Source of the DNA: Aliikangiella maris
GTDB taxonomy: Bacteria > Pseudomonadota > Gammaproteobacteria > Enterobacterales > Kangiellaceae
Direction: 5' to 3'
DNA length: 64,000 nt
Assembly: GCF_040719265.1 (NCBI RefSeq)
Contig: NZ_JBFDAH010000025.1
Coordinates: 1-64,000, forward strand
In this document: one piece after another, positions 8,613-15,504 of the stretch
How positions within the stretch are numbered: position 1 is the stretch's first letter
Layout of the letters: each line of letters opens with the position of its first letter
Made by a program: the position numbers and the translations under genes
Notes under the pieces: model-generated
The model's input: only the letters and a program-made list of their open reading frames with translations
Databases searched by the model: none
Told to the model about the DNA's origin: nothing

Positions 8613-9563
8613 ATGGAATTTATCGATAACCAAACTATCGTAAATCACTATGATTTTGCCAAACTCATCGACCGATTGCAGGCCGCATTTGCTGAATCAG
8701 AAATACAGGTGCCGATGCGTCATCACCATGATTTTATAAATCCTGGCCATGATGATTCTACCCTGTTATTAATGCCTGCTTTCGAGCCGGGTAAAGAAAC
8801 TGGGGTGAAAATGGTGACCGTGTTTCCCGATAATGGTCGCTATCAACTGCCTTCAATTCAAGGTTTATATTTGCTGTTTGATGGCCAAAAAGGTTATTGT
8901 AAAAAAGTCTTTGATGCCAAAGCTATTACGGTTTTTCGTACTGCCGCAACATCGGCCATGGCATCGCGACTATTATCACGTGACAACAGTGAATCGTTAA
9001 TGATGGTTGGGACTGGCGCATTATCTCCCATGCTGATTCGTGCCCATGCGACCGTCAGACCTATCAAACAGGTTTATATTTGGGGGCGTCATGCGAGTAG
9101 GGCCCAAGCGGTTAAACAGAGTCTGGCGGATCTAAAGCTAGAAATTCAAGTGGTATCGTCAATCGAACAGGGAATCGCTCTGGCTGATATTGTCAGTTGC
9201 GCCACTTTAAGTAAAACGCCTTTAATCAAGGGCGAATATTTAAAGCCAGGTCAGCATATTGATATGGTTGGCGCCTACCGTCCCGATATGCGAGAAGCGG
9301 ATGATAACTGCCTTAAGCGCAGTGTGATTTTTGTTGATCATTATGCGGGAGCGACTAAAGAAACAGGTGATATCGCGATTCCTTTACAAAAGGGCATTAT
9401 TACCCGTAAGGATCTAAAAGCTGATCTGTTTGAGCTGTGCCGAGGGCAAAAGTCGGGACGTGATAATGTTGCAGAAATCACTTTTTTCAAATCGGTTGGC
9501 CATGCACTCGAAGATCTGGTTGCAGCGCAACTAATTGATAAGCTGATTGAAAAAAAAATATAG
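8613..9563 (+). CDS. Ornithine cyclodeaminase-family delta1-pyrroline-2-carboxylate reductase
   Basis: 316-residue member of the ornithine cyclodeaminase/mu-crystallin family. Rossmann signatures are MMVGTGALSPMLIRAH near residue 131 and YIWGRHASRA near residue 161; DMVGAYRPDMREAD near residue 221 is the family's conserved loop. The gene directly precedes a trans-3-hydroxyproline dehydratase homologue, and in this pairing the family member is typically the NAD(P)H-dependent reductase turning delta1-pyrroline-2-carboxylate into L-proline. A true ornithine cyclodeaminase role is less likely in this context but not excluded. Confidence 0.85.
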   Translation: MEFIDNQTIVNHYDFAKLIDRLQAAFAESEIQVPMRHHHDFINPGHDDSTLLLMPAFEPGKETGVKMVTVFPDNGRYQLPSIQGLYLLFDGQKGYCKKVFDAKAITVFRTAATSAMASRLLSRDNSESLMMVGTGALSPMLIRAHATVRPIKQVYIWGRHASRAQAVKQSLADLKLEIQVVSSIEQGIALADIVSCATLSKTPLIKGEYLKPGQHIDMVGAYRPDMREADDNCLKRSVIFVDHYAGATKETGDIAIPLQKGIITRKDLKADLFELCRGQKSGRDNVAEITFFKSVGHALEDLVAAQLIDKLIEKKI

Positions 9564-9610
9564 TTTGATATTTTTGATGTTCATCAAAGTCGTCATGGGA
9601 GTTCACAATT

Positions 9611-10669
9611 TTGAGTGATTTTTTTCAGCGATTTACAACACGGCAAACCTATACCAAACAAGCGCAACAACTAGCGATTCAATCTATCGATATGCATACA
9701 GGTGGTGAACCGCTAAGGGTAATTTTAAGTGGTTATCCGCAAATTAAAGCTTCTTCGTTGTTGGATTATCGGGAAGTGTTGCAGGCCGATTATGATCATT
9801 TGCGTACGGCATTAATGTTCGAACCGAGAGGTCATGCCGATATGTATGGCTGTTTAATATTACCACCATTTAACCCTAAGGCTGATTGCAGTGCAATTTT
9901 TATGCACAATGAGGGTTACAGTAATATGTGTGGCCATGCTGTTATTGCCATAATGACACTGGCAATGCAAATGCAGTGGGTTGAAATTACTGACAATCGT
10001 GCGAGTATGACCATTGAAGCGCCGTGCGGCTTAATCAGTGCCAGCGGCGTAATTGAAAATGGCAAAATCAATGCCTCTTTCGAGTGTGTACCTTCATTTG
10101 TTACAACACTGAATCAATCGATTCAAATTCCCGGTACAGCACAAACGATTGAATATGACATTGCTTTTGGTGGTGCTTTTTATGCTTATGTCGATGCCGC
10201 AAAGTTATCGATGCCATTAACCCCCGACAATACCCAGCAAATTATTCAAATGGGTCGGGCGATTAAGCAAGCAGTTAAACAAAGTCCGCAATTTTTAAAT
10301 CACCCTTTCGAAACGCGGCTAAATGAATTATATGGAACAATTTTTATTGCTCCAGTCGAATCATCACAGATACATAGTCGAAATGTGTGTATTTTTGCCG
10401 ATGGCGAACTGGATCGCTCGCCCACTGGTTCAGGGGTTTCTGGGCGAGTGGCGATACTTGCCGCAAAGGGAGAGCTTCAAGTCAATCAGCCTATCGTGAT
10501 TGAAAGCTTGATTGGCTCTTCATTTACCGTAGAAATTATCAAGATTCAAGGTTACGGGGATTACCAAGCTGTTATTCCTAAGGTAACGGGTAATGCTTAT
10601 GTTTGTGGAAAAAATGAATGGATTATTGATGCCAAAGATCCTTTTGCTCAAGGGTTTCTGTTGCGTTGA
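9611..10669 (+). CDS. Trans-3-hydroxy-L-proline dehydratase (proline racemase family)
   Basis: 352-residue proline-racemase-fold enzyme. The first catalytic position keeps Cys (NEGYSNMCGHAV). At the second, where racemases and 4-hydroxyproline epimerases have Cys (DRSPCGTG), this protein reads DRSPTGSG. Cys/Thr is the signature of trans-3-hydroxy-L-proline dehydratase, which yields delta1-pyrroline-2-carboxylate. The MHTGGEPLRV start motif is intact. The start is TTG with GGGAG nine bases upstream. The reductase gene 47 bp before it would complete conversion to proline. Confidence 0.88.
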   Translation: MSDFFQRFTTRQTYTKQAQQLAIQSIDMHTGGEPLRVILSGYPQIKASSLLDYREVLQADYDHLRTALMFEPRGHADMYGCLILPPFNPKADCSAIFMHNEGYSNMCGHAVIAIMTLAMQMQWVEITDNRASMTIEAPCGLISASGVIENGKINASFECVPSFVTTLNQSIQIPGTAQTIEYDIAFGGAFYAYVDAAKLSMPLTPDNTQQIIQMGRAIKQAVKQSPQFLNHPFETRLNELYGTIFIAPVESSQIHSRNVCIFADGELDRSPTGSGVSGRVAILAAKGELQVNQPIVIESLIGSSFTVEIIKIQGYGDYQAVIPKVTGNAYVCGKNEWIIDAKDPFAQGFLLR

Positions 10670-10779
10670 ATCATCCTGACTGCAAAAAGATATGATAAGC
10701 TTTATGATGGTGAGGCACCACTACTGGCACAACACTATTATTATCGTTATCTTTGGCATTTATTTTTTCGGAAATCATT

Positions 10780-11667
10780 TTGCAAAATCTTGACCAATCA
10801 ACCCAACCCAATCGCGGTCGTCGTCGTGACGTGGCCGTGCAACGTGTAATTCTTATTGAGGGGAGTGTTAATTTACTGGTTTTAGTGGCAAAACTGGTGG
10901 TTGGAATTACTACTGGCTCACTTGCGATTATTGGTGATGCTTTACACTCGCTAACTGACGTTGCAAATAATCTGGTTGCTTGGGCGGTTTTAAAATATTC
11001 AAGCAAACCGGCAGACAAAAATCATCCCTATGGACATCGAAAATTTGAAAACCTCGCAGTCTTGGGATTAGCTGTCCTTTTAACAATGCTGGCGTTTGAA
11101 CTGATACTACAGGTATTTCGTAGAGAGCAGGTACAAATTGGTGCAACTGGTTGGGAACTAGCTGTGATGTGTGGTGTACTTCTTATTAATTTTACTTTAG
11201 CCACTTGGCAGCGTTTATGGGCTAAAAAGTTAAATTCGCCCATTCTGCAAGCTGATGCCAGCCATACATTTGCCGATGTTTTAACTACGATTATTGTGAT
11301 TACAGGTTGGCAACTTTCGGCTGCCGGGTATGTCTGGCTGGATCAATTGGGCGCATTGATTGTTGCTGGTATGATTTTTTACCTGGCGTTCGGTCTATTT
11401 AAAAATTCTGCGCCAGTTTTGGTTGATGAAAGTGCAATCGAGTCTGAGCAGGTGGCAGAAGCTGCAATGGCCATCGACGGTGTCGAAGATGTTTCTCGAG
11501 TCAGGTCTCGCTGGATAGGCAATATGGTTTCGGTTGATATGGTTATCGGTGTTGCCCATGATTTGACTATTGCTGAATCACATCATATCTGTGATCAGGT
11601 TGAGCTGATGCTTGAAAATGACTTCGATGTGGCTGATATATCCATACATGTTGAACCGATTGGTTAA
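10780..11667 (+). CDS. Cation diffusion facilitator (CDF) metal transporter
   Basis: Inner-membrane divalent-metal/proton antiporter of about 295 residues with six predicted membrane helices and a C-terminal cytoplasmic metal-sensing domain. The two metal-site motifs of the membrane domain are seen as DALHSLTD (helix 2) and DASHTFAD (helix 5), both HxxxD. The metal (Zn, Mn, Fe or other) cannot be fixed from sequence. I chose TTG at 10780, which has CGGAA upstream and gives MQNLDQ; TTG at 10753 is open but lacks a ribosome site. Confidence 0.88.
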   Translation: MQNLDQSTQPNRGRRRDVAVQRVILIEGSVNLLVLVAKLVVGITTGSLAIIGDALHSLTDVANNLVAWAVLKYSSKPADKNHPYGHRKFENLAVLGLAVLLTMLAFELILQVFRREQVQIGATGWELAVMCGVLLINFTLATWQRLWAKKLNSPILQADASHTFADVLTTIIVITGWQLSAAGYVWLDQLGALIVAGMIFYLAFGLFKNSAPVLVDESAIESEQVAEAAMAIDGVEDVSRVRSRWIGNMVSVDMVIGVAHDLTIAESHHICDQVELMLENDFDVADISIHVEPIG

Positions 11668-11707
11668 TCATTATAAAGTATCATTAAAGTCATCTAATGC
11701 GAATTAA

Positions 11708-12340
11708 ATGAAGCTCATGAGGCATTTTTTGTTCAAATTTATTTCATTAATTAAATATCGAATTATTTTCAGTTTGATAGCCTTCTTTAGCGTAACTTGT
11801 TTGGCCAATGATGGGGCAAAAATTCAGCCTGATAATCTTTTTCCTCGTGTTCAGTTAGACACGCCGGCAGGCAAAATAATTGTTGAACTGGATCGCTCAA
11901 GAGCACCGATTACGGTCAATAACTTTTTGGCTTACGCGGCTGATGGAACTTATGACGGTACAATTTTTCATCGAGTAGTCGCTGACTTTGTGGTCCAAGG
12001 GGGCGGTTATGATCAACTGTATAATCCCAAAAAACAAAATAAACCGATATTTAATGAATCGGGCAATGGATTAAAAAATAAAATGTACACTGTTGGCATG
12101 GCCAGAGAAAGCAATCCACATTCTGCGACTAGCCAGTTTTATTTTAATTTGTCAGATAATGACAATTTGGATCCTGGGCGAGACTGGGGATATACAGTCT
12201 TTGGTATTGTGGTCGAAGGTATTGAAATTATTGATATGATCGGTAAAGCACAAACCGAAACCAATCCTCAACTTGGCTGGGAAAATGTACCGGTAAAGCC
12301 AATACTATTGAAAAAGGCGACAATTTTAAAAGAGGAGTAA
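11708..12340 (+). CDS. Periplasmic cyclophilin-type peptidyl-prolyl isomerase (PpiA-like)
   Basis: 210-residue cyclophilin with an N-terminal signal peptide (hydrophobic stretch IIFSLIAFFSVTCLA), so it acts in the periplasm. Catalytic landmarks are FHRVVADFVVQGG near residue 80 (the catalytic Arg) and TSQFYFNL near residue 140. It catalyses cis-trans isomerisation at prolyl bonds during folding of exported proteins. The gene converges on ruvX with only about 40 bases between them. Confidence 0.9.
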   Translation: MKLMRHFLFKFISLIKYRIIFSLIAFFSVTCLANDGAKIQPDNLFPRVQLDTPAGKIIVELDRSRAPITVNNFLAYAADGTYDGTIFHRVVADFVVQGGGYDQLYNPKKQNKPIFNESGNGLKNKMYTVGMARESNPHSATSQFYFNLSDNDNLDPGRDWGYTVFGIVVEGIEIIDMIGKAQTETNPQLGWENVPVKPILLKKATILKEE

Positions 12341-12381
12341 TCTGATTGGTTTATTGCGCCACTTTTCGCCTACATTTATGC

Positions 12382-12792
12382 CTAGTTGCAGGCAAACCAA
12401 GATTCAAGAATGAGTGCTGCGGCGACAGAGTCTATCTGGGTTTTTTTCAGCTTTTTAAAGCCGCCGGAGTCAAACAGTTCATCTCTTGCGGCAACACTTG
12501 ACAGGCGCTCATCAACCATTTCAAACGCTAGTCCGAAACGACCATGTAGCTGATTGGCAAATTTACGTGCGCGCTTGGTAATTTCCTGCTCGGTGCCATC
12601 CATATTGAGTGGTTCCCCGACTAATACCTTTTGAGGTTGCCACTGTTTGATTAATTGTTCAACGGCCACCCAGTCTGGTTTTCCATCGATAGCTTTCAAC
12701 GTGTTCAAGGGAGAGGCCGTTCCGGTAATTGACTGACCAACAGCAACACCTATTCGAGCAAGCCCGAAATCAAACGCTAAAATCTGGCTCAT
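12382..12792 (-). CDS. ruvX: RuvX/YqgF, Holliday-junction resolvase-like / pre-16S rRNA nuclease
   Basis: 136-residue RNase H-fold protein with the expected start ILAFDFGLARIGVAVG (first catalytic Asp), VLVGEPLNMDGT near residue 56 and FEMVDERLSS near residue 91. Family members process the 5' end of 16S rRNA and were first described as putative junction resolvases. The start codon overlaps the stop of yqgE by four bases, so the pair is translationally coupled. The same yqgE-ruvX order next to tonB-gshB-pilG is known in pseudomonads. Confidence 0.93.
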   Translation of the reverse strand: MSQILAFDFGLARIGVAVGQSITGTASPLNTLKAIDGKPDWVAVEQLIKQWQPQKVLVGEPLNMDGTEQEITKRARKFANQLHGRFGLAFEMVDERLSSVAARDELFDSGGFKKLKKTQIDSVAAALILESWFACN

Positions 12793-13349
12793 GCATGACC
12801 GCTGAAATTAGATAAATTTTGTGCATCAAATCCCAGTAAACTGACGGCTTTTTCCCATCTTTTATCAATATCGGTTGAAAAGATGATTTCTGAGTTAATC
12901 GGCACTGTGAGCCAAACGTTGTCGATGATTTCTTGTTCTAACTGACCTGCTTCCCAGCCGGCATACCCTAGAGCAACAAATGCATCGCTACCGATTTCAT
13001 GTCGTCCGATGGCATGTAATACATCCAATGAGGTTGTTACCGCTACATTGTTCTCTAAAGCAATGCTCGATTTCCAAAGTTGCTCTGCCCGGTGAATCAC
13101 AAAGCCGCGGTCAACTTGCACTGGTCCGCCAGCAAAAACTGGGTTAATATTGCGATGTTCAGCACAAGGAATATCCATATGCTCAAGCAGTTCATAAGTG
13201 GCAAAATCCAGTGGATGGTTAATCACAATACCCATCGCACCATCTTCATTGTGCTCACAAATTAAAGTAACACTATGCTTAAAATTAAAATCCTGCAATG
13301 CAGGCATCGCAATAAGCATGTGATTTTTTAAACTGGGGAATTTTTTCAT
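12789..13349 (-). CDS. yqgE: YqgE/AlgH family protein
   Basis: 186-residue protein with the family pattern: HMLIAMPALQDFNF at the start, TLICEHNEDGAMGIVINHPL near residue 28, and FAGGPVQVDRGFVIH near residue 71. The biochemical function is unresolved. In Pseudomonas the homologue was named AlgH for an effect on alginate regulation. It is the first gene of the yqgE-ruvX operon. In P. aeruginosa the next gene upstream is a tonB homologue; here about 8 kb of unrelated DNA intervenes. Confidence 0.92.
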   Translation of the reverse strand: MKKFPSLKNHMLIAMPALQDFNFKHSVTLICEHNEDGAMGIVINHPLDFATYELLEHMDIPCAEHRNINPVFAGGPVQVDRGFVIHRAEQLWKSSIALENNVAVTTSLDVLHAIGRHEIGSDAFVALGYAGWEAGQLEQEIIDNVWLTVPINSEIIFSTDIDKRWEKAVSLLGFDAQNLSNFSGHA

Positions 13350-13665
13350 AACTATATTGTTGGCGCTAATGCCCCTAAATACAAGGGTAAAGAGGGAGTT
13401 TTTTTATAATTCAATCGTATATATCACTTGGTTGATAAGCTACTGAATTTAGTGAGCCATTTGGCCTCATAATGGTGCAGCTTTTGGTATAGCGTGATAT
13501 GCATATGACATCATTTTATCTCATTCTTTAGGCAACCTGAAGTCTAAATTTTGAGCTAGATATCATCAGCCAGATTGAACGGAATAGCCCAATATTTGAG
13601 TCAATATTTCCGGTCGATTAATGAGTAAAAAATCCCTTGCTTGAAACAGTAAAAGAAAAGCTGAA
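13350..13665. other. Intergenic stretch at the left border of the accessory region
   Basis: 316 bp between the divergent yqgE and P-loop kinase genes. It should contain both promoters, but I could not define them. No RNA gene or repeat is visible. This is where synteny with the Pseudomonas-type yqgE-tonB block breaks. Confidence 0.5.
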
Positions 13666-14181
13666 ATGAATAAAATAATGGTATTTGGAAAACCTGGTGG
13701 CGGTAAGTCGACTTTAAGTAAAAAGTTATCTTTGCACACCGGTATCAAATTTCATTCACTTGATTTAATTGAATATAGTCAAAACGGTCAGCGAGTCTCA
13801 ACCGACGCTTATCATGACAAACATCAGCAATTAATATCTGGCGATAACTGGATTATTGATGGCTTTGGGACTATCGATTCATTTTGGCAACGGATTGATG
13901 CGGCTGATACTTTAATCTATATCGATTTACCCTATTTTATACACTATTGGTGGGTTGGCAAGCGCTTGTTAAAGTCGTTACGAATGAAGCCAGAAGGTTG
14001 GCCAGAAGGAAGCTCTATGATTAAAGGAACATTAGCTAGCTGGAAATTTTTACGCCTGTCACCAAAATTTTGGAACAGCGATTTAATGAATAGCATTCGT
14101 GAGCGCGCTAAAAATAAAACGGTTTACCATCACTACTTCTTCTACGGTTTATTCAAAAATTCGTGGCTTCTATCTGAATAA
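13666..14181 (+). CDS. P-loop nucleotide kinase (adenylate kinase/FlaR-like), altered C-terminus
   Basis: 171-residue small AAA/adenylate-kinase-like protein. It has a perfect Walker A (FGKPGGGKST, residues 6-15), the HSLDLI acceptor region near residue 31, WIIDGFG near residue 61, and Walker B-like TLIYIDLP near residue 87. Relatives annotated as topology modulation (FlaR) proteins usually end with a short LRSPKEV-type segment after the KTVY motif. Here that segment is replaced by YFFYGLFKNSWLLSE, read out of frame through what looks like another gene. The 3' end was therefore probably exchanged near 14125. The catalytic core is intact, so the protein may still work. Confidence 0.7.
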   Translation: MNKIMVFGKPGGGKSTLSKKLSLHTGIKFHSLDLIEYSQNGQRVSTDAYHDKHQQLISGDNWIIDGFGTIDSFWQRIDAADTLIYIDLPYFIHYWWVGKRLLKSLRMKPEGWPEGSSMIKGTLASWKFLRLSPKFWNSDLMNSIRERAKNKTVYHHYFFYGLFKNSWLLSE

Positions 14182-14410
14182 AAATTACACTGGTGATGGG
14201 CAATTTCATTTTGTTATATTAGATAAAAATAGTTGCCAGGCTACCCCTTCTGGTGATCAAACATTGGCTTCAGATACTAAAACTTATTATTACCTGGGAT
14301 TTACCAGTAAAGATAAATTTTTATATTCAGCTTTACTTTCTGCGCAATCTAGGGATATTGTTTTGGAATTTAGGATTGGTGGATTATTGACTGGAACTAG
14401 TGTTATATAA
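14126..14410 (+). pseudogene. 5'-truncated small secreted protein (fragment a)
   Basis: The reading frame overlapping the kinase 3' end (open from 14099) becomes protein-like from about 14126 (SKIRGFYLNKNYTG...) and ends at 14410. It has the look of small exported proteins with a central Cys, alternating beta strands (YYYLGFTSKD) and an S-LLSAQ helix. No signal peptide or start codon belonging to it remains, so it is taken as a 5'-truncated remnant joined to the kinase gene. The pieces at 18392-18583 and 18584-18916 have the same general design. Confidence 0.5.
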
Positions 14411-14504
14411 TTTCGCCTGAGTATGCGCGCGCTCAATAATTAGTATTCAATAAAAAAATGGTGTAGGTGGTTTTATTATGAGACACCGTTCATAGAGAAA
14501 ACTT

Positions 14505-14666
14505 ATGCAAGAGGGTTTTGACTATTCTATTTTGCTAATATTTATCCTCCTGCATTTTCTTATAAAGCCGTTAGGTTATCGCTTGCCGGAGAAAAAACGC
14601 AAGGCGGGGGGCAGAAATCAGAGGGCGTTTACAAAGTGTGGGCATATTACGCCAGACAGGGCATGA
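14505..14666 (+). CDS. Candidate 53-residue single-span membrane peptide
   Basis: ATG at 14505 opens a 53-codon frame with one hydrophobic segment (YSILLIFILLHFLI) followed by a basic tail (PEKKRKAGGRNQR). The last codons read out of frame through the primase-like fragment that follows, so the C-terminus looks spliced on. No strong ribosome site is present. It may be a remnant or a true small protein; I do not recognise it. Confidence 0.25.
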   Translation: MQEGFDYSILLIFILLHFLIKPLGYRLPEKKRKAGGRNQRAFTKCGHITPDRA

Positions 14667-15123
14667 GCATTTTAATGGTTGCTTGGTGGTGCCCGTCATT
14701 AATGAAGCTCATCAAGTCAAAGAAGTTTATGGCCGTAAAATATTAGGCAGTAAATTAAGAAAAGGAACGGCTCAACATTTATATTTACCAGGAGAGGCGT
14801 GTGGAATGTTCAATTTAACCAAACTTGATGTGTTAGATGGGCTGGAAACCGTAAAAATTTGTGCAGCTTATACTTGTCCAGAGAATGGTCAGTTAAATAT
14901 AACACCAGTTAGTGCGGAAGGTTTTGCTCGAATTCAGCCTGAGTATATCGAATTACCTGGTTGGAGTGAATCTACTTTTGGTATTGAGAGTTGGGATGAG
15001 TTACCAGAAAATGCGCGTAATTATATTAGTAAAATTGAATCATTAATTGGCATACCTATTGATAATATTTCAACCGGACCCGATCATATTGAAGCGACAA
15101 CAAAACGTGAACCGTTTGAATAA
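14638..15123 (+). pseudogene. Chimera: primase toprim fragment joined to the C-terminus of PurA
   Basis: The 161-codon frame is made of two unrelated pieces. Residues 1 to about 57 (RQTGHEHFNGCLVVPV, YGRKILGSKLRKGTAQHLYL) match the toprim part of CHC2-zinc-finger primase-like proteins found on mobile elements. From about residue 60 (MFNLTKLDVLDGLETVKIC, PGWSESTFGI, ISTGPDH, REPFE) it is the last third of adenylosuccinate synthetase. Neither piece has its active site: PurA lacks its whole GTP/IMP-binding N-terminus. The junction is near 14810. It ends at the normal PurA C-terminus and is followed by a terminator, which may have come with it. Confidence 0.8.
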
Positions 15124-15147
15124 CAAAATTAAATAATTATAAAAGTT

Positions 15148-15176
15148 AAAAAATCTGTATTATGCAGATTTTTTTT
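15148..15176 (+). terminator. Rho-independent terminator after the PurA fragment
   Basis: AAAAAATCTG pairs with CAGATTTTTT around a seven-base loop and runs into a T tract (T to 15176). Its position 25 bases after the PurA stop suggests it is the ancestral purA terminator carried with the fragment. Confidence 0.8.
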
Positions 15177-15423
15177 CGATTTTATGAGTATTTTTTTGCG
15201 TGTTTTCTTAATTTTTTGTTGTGCTATAGTATTACCTAATTTTTTTGTCATTAAACTTTCTGCAATTTCTATCTCACAGTTTATGTGAAATAAATTTGCT
15301 AGGATAGTTTGGCTAGATTATTTCTAAATTTAAGAAAAACATTGTAGCAATTAAAATTAACATTGCGAAAAGGAAAAGGGCGAAGTAGATGTTGCGACAT
15401 ATTACATGTATAAATTTTATTCT
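15177..15423. other. AT-rich leader upstream of the RHS remnant
   Basis: No complete gene. A short ORF starts at ATG 15389 behind a purine-rich ribosome-site-like stretch (AGGAAAAGGGCGAAG). It codes 14 residues (MLRHITCINFILVN) and stops inside the 8-bp repeat array. It may be the original start of the RHS-type gene, now disconnected. Confidence 0.4.
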
Positions 15424-15495
15424 AGTTAATTAGTTAATTAGTTAATTAGTTAATTAGTTAATTAGTTAATTGATTAATTAGTTAATTGATTAATT
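15424..15495 (+). repeat. 8-bp tandem repeat, nine copies
   Basis: The unit AGTTAATT is repeated nine times without interruption; copies seven and nine read GATTAATT. The array contains stop codons in all three forward frames, so it cannot be translated through. It sits 10 bases before the first usable start of the RHS-type frame. Eight-base units are prone to slipped-strand change, but with no open frame across it any effect would be on spacing in a promoter or leader. Confidence 0.92.
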
Positions 15496-15504
15496 GGATC
15501 TTTA

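Noticed and set aside
15389..15433. 14-codon ORF with ribosome site considered as the start of the RHS gene
   Set aside because: It stops within the octamer array, which blocks all frames; kept only as a note on the leader.
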